Shown: positions 1-5,142 of the stretch, piece after piece
How the letters are laid out: each line of letters opens with the position of its first letter
Numbering within the stretch: the stretch's first letter is position 1
Assembly (NCBI GenBank): GCA_051649345.1
Contig: JBOFGX010000222.1
Location: 1 to 5,142, forward strand
Reading direction: 5' to 3'
Source of the DNA: Leadbetterella sp051649345
GTDB taxonomy: Bacteria; Bacteroidota; Bacteroidia; Cytophagales; Spirosomataceae
DNA length: 5,142 bases
The notes under the pieces: generated by a model
Seen by the model: only the letters and a program-made list of their open reading frames with translations
The model's database searches: none
Told to the model about the DNA's origin: nothing
Position numbers and translations under genes: made by a program

Positions 1-1683
1 CCTAACAAAGACATTAGGATCGTTTACCAAGCGGTTCGCTAATTCAACTTTCTGATCATCTGAATACAAATCTTTCAATGCTCGCACCGCGACTATCCTA
101 TGATCCATGTTGGTTGAACGTAACAAATCTTCAGCTTCCTTTTTTCCTTGAGCTCCTAACTTTGATAGTAACCAAATAGCTCTTGCCTGAATAAATGGAT
201 TGGTATCATTTAAAAGATTTTTTACTTTAGGCAATGCTTGATTCCCGTTGGCCAACAAAGCCAAATAAGCAGCATAACGAACATTAACAGCTGAATTTCT
301 AAACGCTTGTATTTGGTCATCTATCGTAGACAAACTCAACTTAGGATTCTTAAGTTTTTTATTTTTGGGTGTGATTCTATAAATTCTACCATACCCTGCC
401 TTATCGTTCATTTGATGCCCGCCAACAACTGCATCATACCAATCAGCAACATAAAGTGCTCCGTCTGTCCCTACAACGGCATCTGAGGGTCTAAACCATT
501 TGGATTTATCTTCATTAAAGCTCGTATTATTCCAAACATATCCTTTATCATCCTTTTTGTTAGAACTTAAAAATATACCGCCTTTGCCTTTGAGATTATA
601 GCCAGAGCCCGTCTTTACGGGGTTATAAGCAAATAATACATTCCTTCCCGCGTCGCCACTTAATAGCATCCCTCTGTATTTTTGCCCTAGTTCATCTCCT
701 TCCAACCTAACCACACCCGTAGGTGAGCCAGCACCGCTATTATCTCCCGCGTTCAATACATCTGGGTCTTGTTGATGCCAATGAGCATTCCACATATCTT
801 GTCCTGGACGTTGATCAGCATTCCAATACCGTGTACCATCATTTGAGAAGTAGCCTAAATTCCCAGTTTCCATCATCCAACTAACACGGCACGTAACCAC
901 CTGATCATCATTATCATTTTGCCACATATCACCATACGAATCTATATATGTTTCGTAGGAGTTCCTGAAATTATGACCCAGAACTTTAAGACCCGTTCCG
1001 TCTGGATTTATGCTGAGTTCTAAGCCACCTACCCATACACGACCATCGTCGCTTTTCAAATTGGGCGTATTGGCATTACTTGCTGGAGAACCACCAAAGT
1101 ACAAACTCCCAGATCTTAGCATTTTGCCTGATCTATCTTTTACTATATGTGGGCCCGCATTTCCAACATTAAAATGAAATTTACCATCAGGACCAGCCAA
1201 TGTAGAATGTAAGGAATGATCATGATCTTTACTTCCAAAACCTGTCAAAAGTATTTCTTTTTGATCTGCTTTGTCATCTCCATTCGTATCCGTATAAACG
1301 ATCAAATGGGGTGCACATGATACTACGACCTTATTACCTAATACGGCAATTCCCAATGGTGCAACAAGATCATTATCTTGAGCAAAAACTTTTGAACTGT
1401 CCGCTTTACCATCTTGATTGACATCTTCTAAAATCACAATTCTGTCACCTTGGGAATGGTGATAAAATTGTGTAGAATCATTTTTAAACTTTCGATAATT
1501 TACTCCCTCCGCGACCCAAATTCGACCTTTAATATCTACATCCATATTGGTAGGATTGTACAACATCGGTGACTCAGCCCAAAGCTTAACTTCTAAATCA
1601 GCAGGTAAATAAAGATTTAGATCTTCTCCACTTTTAAAAAAAGGAAACAATACAAAAAACACAACACTCAATAAAAATTTCAT
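1..1683 (-). CDS. PVC-type membrane-bound dehydrogenase / HEAT-repeat protein, partial (C-terminus beyond window)
   Basis: Reading leftward from the ATG at 1683-1681 gives 561 codons without a stop to the window edge, so the gene is cut at its 3' end. Residues 1-17 are a short hydrophobic signal peptide, pointing to export. Residues ~25-440 match my memory of the TIGR02604 'putative membrane-bound dehydrogenase' propeller domain: NPTNMDVD and IWVAEGVNYR near 43-64, two calcium-loop-like DxNxDGxxD/DTNGDDKAD stretches at 87-95 and 132-140, GPDGKFHF at 164-171, and the very typical FRPSDAVVGTDGALYVADWY at 397-416 followed by GYGRIYRI at 430-437. Residues ~455-561 look like HEAT-type alpha repeats (for example NVRYAAYLALLANG and PFIQARAIWLLSKLG). 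Family members normally continue into a cytochrome c CxxCH domain; no CxxCH is visible here, so heme binding is an inference. The gene follows the epimerase by 21 bp on the same strand and is probably co-transcribed. Likely role: periplasmic oxidation of a sugar-like substrate with electron transfer to the respiratory chain; the substrate is unknown. Confidence 0.85.
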   Translation of the reverse strand, partial: MKFLLSVVFFVLFPFFKSGEDLNLYLPADLEVKLWAESPMLYNPTNMDVDIKGRIWVAEGVNYRKFKNDSTQFYHHSQGDRIVILEDVNQDGKADSSKVFAQDNDLVAPLGIAVLGNKVVVSCAPHLIVYTDTNGDDKADQKEILLTGFGSKDHDHSLHSTLAGPDGKFHFNVGNAGPHIVKDRSGKMLRSGSLYFGGSPASNANTPNLKSDDGRVWVGGLELSINPDGTGLKVLGHNFRNSYETYIDSYGDMWQNDNDDQVVTCRVSWMMETGNLGYFSNDGTRYWNADQRPGQDMWNAHWHQQDPDVLNAGDNSGAGSPTGVVRLEGDELGQKYRGMLLSGDAGRNVLFAYNPVKTGSGYNLKGKGGIFLSSNKKDDKGYVWNNTSFNEDKSKWFRPSDAVVGTDGALYVADWYDAVVGGHQMNDKAGYGRIYRITPKNKKLKNPKLSLSTIDDQIQAFRNSAVNVRYAAYLALLANGNQALPKVKNLLNDTNPFIQARAIWLLSKLGAQGKKEAEDLLRSTNMDHRIVAVRALKDLYSDDQKVELANRLVNDPNVFVR

Positions 1684-1704
1684 ATTTAGGTTTAATTTTG
1701 AATT

Positions 1705-2574
1705 TTATGCCAGGAGATCCCTAACAAATTGATTATTTTTCAAATAACTATCAAACATAAGTTCGCCTTTGGGCACAGCTCCTTCTATTTGTATAGCACC
1801 TGAATAATTAATATCCTGAAGGCAAGTAAGTACTTTTGAAAAATCTACACGCCCTTTTCCGAGCAGAGCTCCGTTCTCTTTGAAATGAAACTCACAAATT
1901 TGTTTTTTCTTACCTAACCAAAGTATCTCTTCGTAGATATTATATCCCATTTTTTCAGAATTGGCGACATCATAATAAACTTGAACGTTTGGCGAGCCAA
2001 CTTTATCAATGATATACATATGCTCCTGTGCACTTAGCCAAGACTCAATACCCAAAATTATTCCTTTCTTTTCTGCCTTGGGAACGATATCTTTTAGCTT
2101 CTGAATCACGGCATCGGTTCCTTTTGGATCATTTTTAAGGTCTCCTTTTTCAAAAAAAGCCAACAAAACTACTTTAACTCCCAATGATTTAGCGACATCA
2201 ATTGAGTCAGCTACCCAATTATCAGTCATTGGGTCAGATTTATAGGGATAAAAATTTAGTTCTCCAATACCTAAACCCGAAAAACCAACTTTAAAAATCT
2301 TGGATAAGGATTTATATGCTTCTTGTACATCTTTTTGGCGTAAATGCATATCGTTTGATTTAAGCCCAAGGCTCAATTGTACTCCATCCAGACCTATTCG
2401 CTTGGCCATTTCCATAGAACCAATATTGGACATATTATCTATTGACCAATCACATGCCCCAATTGTATATCTCGATTTAGTATCATTTTGATATTCCAAA
2501 AGAGTTTTATGAATAGATCCAAAAACCATTGCACCAGCAGATGATTTTAAAAAGGTTGATCTGTTTATTTTCAT
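1705..2574 (-). CDS. Sugar phosphate isomerase/epimerase-like TIM-barrel protein with Tat-like N-terminus
   Basis: This 289-residue protein belongs to the xylose isomerase-like TIM-barrel superfamily (sugar phosphate isomerases/epimerases, AP endonuclease 2 fold). Barrel strands are recognisable, such as GLDGVQLSLG (61-70) and GVKVVLLAFF (132-141). The four expected metal ligands are all present: Glu177 (LGIES), Asp202 (YYDVANS), His230 (CEFHFKEN) and Glu264 (IQIEG). LGKGRVDFSKVL (239-250) is also typical. The divalent-metal site suggests aldose/ketose isomerisation or C3 epimerisation, but the exact substrate cannot be read from sequence. The N-terminus (NRSTFLKSSAGAM, residues 4-16) resembles a Tat signal in which the second Arg is Ser, so the protein may be exported like many Bacteroidota homologues. 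Start chosen at the ATG at 2574 because it places this signal at the very N-terminus. It is first in the leftward unit, just ahead of the dehydrogenase gene, consistent with a joint role in processing an oxidised sugar outside the cytoplasm. No clear Shine-Dalgarno site precedes it. Confidence 0.9.
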   Translation of the reverse strand: MKINRSTFLKSSAGAMVFGSIHKTLLEYQNDTKSRYTIGACDWSIDNMSNIGSMEMAKRIGLDGVQLSLGLKSNDMHLRQKDVQEAYKSLSKIFKVGFSGLGIGELNFYPYKSDPMTDNWVADSIDVAKSLGVKVVLLAFFEKGDLKNDPKGTDAVIQKLKDIVPKAEKKGIILGIESWLSAQEHMYIIDKVGSPNVQVYYDVANSEKMGYNIYEEILWLGKKKQICEFHFKENGALLGKGRVDFSKVLTCLQDINYSGAIQIEGAVPKGELMFDSYLKNNQFVRDLLA

Positions 2575-2595
2575 GTAAATTATTTTATGTAAATT
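2573..2595. repeat. Short direct repeat ATGTAAATT x2 with embedded palindrome
   Basis: ATGTAAATT occurs at 2573-2581 and again at 2587-2595, a 14-bp period. The second copy overlaps the perfect 10-bp palindrome GTAAATTTAC at 2589-2598. It sits directly over and upstream of the epimerase start codon, where an operator could lie. The base composition is so AT-rich that chance is a serious alternative; the repeat is real, but a regulatory role is only a guess. Confidence 0.3.
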
Positions 2596-2705
2596 TACCT
2601 ATTAATAGATTATTTTTAAATCAAGCGTACCACATACGTAAGATAGTATGCTTATATAATATTTTGTGCAAAAAAAATGTTTTATCTACTAACAAACTCT
2701 ACTTT
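2575..2705. promoter_or_regulatory. Divergent intergenic region, presumed to hold both promoters
   Basis: These 131 bp separate the leftward epimerase/dehydrogenase unit from the rightward lipA unit, so both promoters must lie here or inside the 5' ends of the genes. The sequence is extremely AT-rich. On the + strand TATAAT (2655-2660) runs into TATTTTG (2660-2666), which is one base short of the Bacteroidota -7 element TAnnTTTG; no convincing -33 TTG or -35 TTGACA is placed correctly upstream. On the - strand no good TAnnTTTG is seen. A weak inverted repeat, CATAC/GTATG with an 8-nt gap, lies at 2633-2650. Promoter presence is inferred from the layout; exact positions are not supported. Confidence 0.4.
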
Positions 2706-3506
2706 ATGAGAATCCTGATTTGTCTAGTGTTCTTTATTTTAAATTTTTATGGAGCCAATAGCCAATCTTTGAAAGAGATAGTTAGTCAAGATACTATTAG
2801 TAAAAAAATGCTAGCCTATGGTGCTTATACTAGCAACCACAGTTCCTTGTTAGGTGGATTAGTATTACGATCAAGCATTTCTCATCCTACAAAGGATAAT
2901 GTAAACAGGTATTTTTATATCGACCTTACTAACATAAAAAACTACAGAGAAATAAATAACACCCAGTATCAAAATACGGCTCCTTACGTATTCGGTAAGA
3001 GGAATTATTTTTTTGTATTACGTCCACAATATGGCAAAGAGGTACGTATACTAAATAGTGTCAACACAAACAACCCCAACTTCAGTTATATAATTGCTGC
3101 AGGCCCATCATTTGGCTTACAAAAACCCTACTTGATTAAGTATGGTGACATCAAAAATCCTTTGACTGAACAATTTGACCCTTTATTACATGACGATTTA
3201 AACAAAATTTATGGTAAAGCCCCCTTTTCTGAAAGATTGTTTAAGGACATCCAAATTATCCCCGGCATCAATGTAAAAGCGGCTATTAACCTTGATATCA
3301 ACTTATTTGGAAGTAAAGTATCAGGCCTTGAACTCGGAATTATTGGGGAATATTTCTTCAAAGAACCAGAAATTTTTGCCCCTAAATTTGCAGAAAATGA
3401 ACAGCTCTTTGCTCACGTATATTTATCTTTGTACTTCGGAAACGAAAAATTGGTAAGCAAATTTAAAAGAAAGAAAAAAAGTGACACAGGTTCAAGAAAG
3501 AAGTAA
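2706..3506 (+). CDS. Secreted or outer-membrane beta-rich protein of unknown function
   Basis: I cannot name this 266-residue protein. It starts with a good signal peptide: basic MR, a hydrophobic core at residues 3-15, then GANS followed by Gln20, a common Bacteroidota cleavage setting (A-N-S before Q). The open frame extends upstream to 2529, but that part overlaps the divergent epimerase gene and would bury the signal peptide, so the ATG at 2706 is chosen. The mature part has alternating hydrophobic/polar segments typical of beta-strands: VFGKRNYFFVLRPQYGKEVR (95-114), FSYIIAAGPSFGLQKPYLIKY (126-146), a GLELGIIGEYFF strand (207-218), and a final LFAHVYLSLYFG (234-245) like a terminal outer-membrane barrel strand. 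The last ~18 residues are strongly basic (KFKRKKK...RKK). No catalytic motif is seen. A small outer-membrane barrel is the best guess. Its 3' end overlaps lipA by 26 bp, so it heads that operon and its translation may be coupled to lipA. Confidence 0.8.
   Translation: MRILICLVFFILNFYGANSQSLKEIVSQDTISKKMLAYGAYTSNHSSLLGGLVLRSSISHPTKDNVNRYFYIDLTNIKNYREINNTQYQNTAPYVFGKRNYFFVLRPQYGKEVRILNSVNTNNPNFSYIIAAGPSFGLQKPYLIKYGDIKNPLTEQFDPLLHDDLNKIYGKAPFSERLFKDIQIIPGINVKAAINLDINLFGSKVSGLELGIIGEYFFKEPEIFAPKFAENEQLFAHVYLSLYFGNEKLVSKFKRKKKSDTGSRKK
3464..3483 (+). promoter_or_regulatory. A-rich translation start region of lipA with GTG start
   Basis: The lipA frame is closed upstream by TAA at 3454-3456, and GTG at 3481 is the only plausible start before the conserved N-terminal part of the protein; the next in-frame ATG lies within the first cysteine cluster. 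The start is preceded by the purine run AAAAGAAAGAAAAAAA, with no GGAGG-like site. This fits the A-rich, Shine-Dalgarno-poor initiation common in Bacteroidota, or re-initiation by ribosomes finishing the upstream gene. Confidence 0.6.
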
Positions 3507-4341
3507 AAAGCCAGATTGGCTTCGTGTGAAGCTACCAATTGGGGAGAATTTTCGAAAAGTAAGGGAGATTGTAGATCAAAATAAACTTCACACAATCTGC
3601 CAAAGTGGAAATTGTCCCAATATGGGTGAGTGCTGGGGAGAAGGCACTGCTACATTCATGATCTTGGGAAATGTATGTACTCGAAGCTGTAGTTTTTGTG
3701 CCGTTGCTACAGGGAGACCCAATGAATATGATACGGATGAACCTGATAGAGTGGCAAATGCTATCCTTACCATGGGAGTCAAACATGCCGTAATAACTTC
3801 TGTCAACAGAGACGAACTGAAAGATAAAGGTGCTGAAATTTGGCACCAAACGGTAGTAAAAACCAAGCAACTCTCTCCTAAAACTACCATAGAAACCTTA
3901 ATTCCTGATACTAAATCTGATTGGGATGCTCTATACAGAATGATTTCTGCTGGACAAGAGGTAGTTTCTCATAATATGGAAACCGTAAAAAGTCTCTACA
4001 GGAAAGTCCGTCCCCAAGCGAAATATGAACGTAGCTTAGAACAGATTAGACTTACAAAAGAATTTGGAAAACGAACCAAAACAGGCATTATGCTTGGTCT
4101 GGGTGAATCCAAAGATGAGGTTTTGCAAGCCATGGATGATTTAGCTGAAAATGGTTGTGATATACTTACGCTGGGGCAATATTTGCAACCCACCAAAATG
4201 CACCATGAGGTAATAGAGTTCATACACCCAGATCTCTTCGCAATTTATAAAGAAGAAGGATTAAGTAGAGGAATTAAATATGTAGAATCCGGTCCTTTGG
4301 TACGATCAAGCTATCATTCTGAAAGGCATGTAAATGTCTGA
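3481..4341 (+). CDS. lipA: Lipoyl synthase (radical SAM)
   Basis: LipA inserts two sulfur atoms at C6 and C8 of octanoyl groups already attached to lipoyl domains (2-oxoacid dehydrogenase E2 subunits, GcvH), using two SAM and sacrificing sulfur from an auxiliary [4Fe-4S] cluster. All diagnostic features are present in 286 residues: the auxiliary cluster cysteines C40-x4-C45-x5-C51 (CQSGNCPNMGEC), the radical SAM triad C66-x3-C70-x2-C73 (CTRSCSFC), VNRDEL (108-113), HNMETV (164-169), VRPQAKYERSLEQI (176-189), TKTGIMLGLGE (199-209), LTLGQYLQPT (229-238), and the C-terminal RSSY (275-278) supplying the serine ligand of the auxiliary cluster. Length is normal for Bacteroidota. It starts at GTG, overlaps the upstream envelope-protein gene by 26 bp and the downstream cyclase by 8 bp. 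No lipB is in the window, so the octanoyl transferase is encoded elsewhere. Confidence 0.98.
   Translation: MTQVQERSKKPDWLRVKLPIGENFRKVREIVDQNKLHTICQSGNCPNMGECWGEGTATFMILGNVCTRSCSFCAVATGRPNEYDTDEPDRVANAILTMGVKHAVITSVNRDELKDKGAEIWHQTVVKTKQLSPKTTIETLIPDTKSDWDALYRMISAGQEVVSHNMETVKSLYRKVRPQAKYERSLEQIRLTKEFGKRTKTGIMLGLGESKDEVLQAMDDLAENGCDILTLGQYLQPTKMHHEVIEFIHPDLFAIYKEEGLSRGIKYVESGPLVRSSYHSERHVNV
4321..4341 (+). other. lipA / cyclase overlap with possible weak RBS
   Basis: The cyclase ATG at 4334-4336 lies inside the last codons of lipA (stop TGA 4339-4341), an 8-bp overlap. GAAAGG at 4321-4326, seven bases upstream of the ATG, could act as a weak Shine-Dalgarno site. The arrangement is typical of translational coupling. 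Confidence 0.5.
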
Positions 4342-5142
4342 AAATCAGGAAATATATGACTTTGCCATTTGTGGTGCAGGACTAGCTGGATTATATACTG
4401 CATACAAACTTGCCAATTCAAAGTTGCCGTTCTCAAGAATTCTAATAATTGACAGAGAGCAAAAAAATAAAAACGACCGATCGTGGGCATTCTGGGCCAA
4501 AGAATCTATTAGTGATATTAAACCTCTAAAAGTTTGGAATACGATTAAAATCGTGGATAGGCTCAATAAAGAAAATGTATTACCATTAGGTTCATATTCC
4601 TACAACTTTATCAAAGGAATAGATTTTTACTCCCATATTTATTCAGCTCTTAAGAATAATCCAAAGATAGAATTTGAAATTAGCGATATCAAGAGCATTG
4701 ATTCAACGGATGCAAATATTGAAATTCGTACCGAAAATAAAACCTATAAAGCCAAGCTAGCTTTTGACAGCATTAGCCCGCTAGACTATAAACCTAATAG
4801 CATACAATACTTACAGCATTTTTATGGAGAAGTGATTGAATCCCAGGTAGACTGCTTTGATGACTCTGCACCAGAAATGATGAATTTTGGCATTTCACAA
4901 TATGCTGGGGAATGTAGATTTATTTATGTGATTCCATTTAGTAAACGTAAAGCTCTTGTAGAGTATACGATTTTTTCGGATAAACTGCTTGATAAGTCTG
5001 ACTATAAAACTTTTCTGGATTCCTATATTAAAAACCGGTGGAAGTCTATTTGTTTTACTTCCACAGAAACTGAGTTTGGACTTATTCCCATGACAACGGC
5101 TTTGCCAAAGGAATCCAAAGATAAGAGAATAATAAAAATAGG
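4334..5142 (+). CDS. crtY: Lycopene cyclase (CrtY/CrtL-type flavoprotein), partial (C-terminus beyond window)
   Basis: The visible 269 codons show a Rossmann-type dinucleotide-binding start, DFAICGAGLAG (9-19), with the acidic end of the second strand at IIDRE (38-42). NDRSWAFW (47-54) is the (N)DR(S/T)WxFW signature of lycopene cyclases. LQHFYG (160-165), FIYVIPFSKRKALVEYTIFS (196-215), GLIPMT (249-254) and the start of the next glycine motif (KIG, 268-270) follow in family order. Glu210 in LVEYT corresponds to the acidic residue of the plant FLEET / bacterial LIEDT motif needed for catalysis. The enzyme would cyclise the psi-ends of lycopene to beta-rings, giving gamma- and beta-carotene at the membrane, using reduced flavin as a non-redox cofactor. 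Family members are usually about 380-400 residues, so about a third is missing at the right edge. No other carotenoid gene is seen. A divergent cyclase acting on another carotene is possible. Confidence 0.85.
   Translation, partial: MSENQEIYDFAICGAGLAGLYTAYKLANSKLPFSRILIIDREQKNKNDRSWAFWAKESISDIKPLKVWNTIKIVDRLNKENVLPLGSYSYNFIKGIDFYSHIYSALKNNPKIEFEISDIKSIDSTDANIEIRTENKTYKAKLAFDSISPLDYKPNSIQYLQHFYGEVIESQVDCFDDSAPEMMNFGISQYAGECRFIYVIPFSKRKALVEYTIFSDKLLDKSDYKTFLDSYIKNRWKSICFTSTETEFGLIPMTTALPKESKDKRIIKI

Noticed and set aside
1684..1704. Terminator or separate promoter between epimerase and dehydrogenase genes
   Set aside because: The gap is only 21 bp with no hairpin and no promoter-like motif; co-transcription is simpler.
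2300..2491. 63-codon + strand open frame opposite the epimerase
   Set aside because: It is antisense to a well-supported gene, with no recognisable motif or start signal; a shadow frame.
2633..2650. CATAC/GTATG inverted repeat as an operator or terminator
   Set aside because: The arms are only 5 bp with an 8-nt gap, no T-run follows, and the region is divergent rather than between gene ends.
2529..2705. Upstream extension of the envelope-protein reading frame by 59 codons
   Set aside because: It overlaps the 5' end of the divergent epimerase gene and would put the clear signal peptide in the middle of the protein.
3474..3480. A7 run as a programmed frameshift site joining the envelope protein to LipA
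   Set aside because: It would need a +1 shift and no stimulatory structure is evident; an ordinary GTG start with overlap explains the layout more simply.
3413..4223. Several - strand open frames opposite lipA (60-112 codons)
   Set aside because: lipA is certain by its motifs; the antisense frames have no domain-like sequence and follow from its codon pattern.
4345..4566. 73-codon - strand open frame opposite the cyclase start
   Set aside because: It lies opposite the conserved FAD-binding and DRSWAFW region of the cyclase, so it is a shadow.

Overview
The window is AT-rich and tightly packed, with few Shine-Dalgarno-like sites. It looks like Bacteroidota chromosome, most likely a Cytophagales-type aerobic and possibly pigmented bacterium. 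The grounds are the Bacteroidota-style LipA, a lycopene cyclase (carotenoid pathway), a secreted beta-rich protein with a signal peptide ending just before Gln, and a 'PVC-type' dehydrogenase/HEAT protein paired with a xylose-isomerase-like epimerase. The genus cannot be fixed from sequence reading alone.

There are two divergent transcription units around a 131-bp intergenic region (2575-2705). The leftward unit has a sugar phosphate isomerase/epimerase-like TIM-barrel protein with a Tat-like N-terminus (2574-1705). After 21 bp comes a large exported protein whose 561 visible codons run off the left edge. It has a TIGR02604-type propeller dehydrogenase domain followed by HEAT-like repeats; in this family a C-terminal cytochrome c domain usually follows, which would lie outside the window. 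The pair plausibly serves extracytoplasmic oxidation or rearrangement of a sugar or sugar-derived compound; the substrate is unknown.

The rightward unit is three overlapping genes: a secreted or outer-membrane protein of unknown function (2706-3506), lipoyl synthase lipA (3481-4341, GTG start, 26-bp overlap) and a lycopene beta-cyclase-like flavoprotein (from 4334, 8-bp overlap, cut by the right edge). The overlaps suggest co-transcription and translational coupling of three apparently unrelated functions: an envelope protein, a cofactor-modifying enzyme and a carotenoid enzyme.

I saw no RNA genes, CRISPR arrays, insertion sequences, phage genes or clear terminators. Nothing here is convincingly a new defence or mobile system. 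The most notable points are the degenerate Tat signal on the epimerase, the overlapping mixed-function lipA operon and the uncharacterised envelope protein that starts it.
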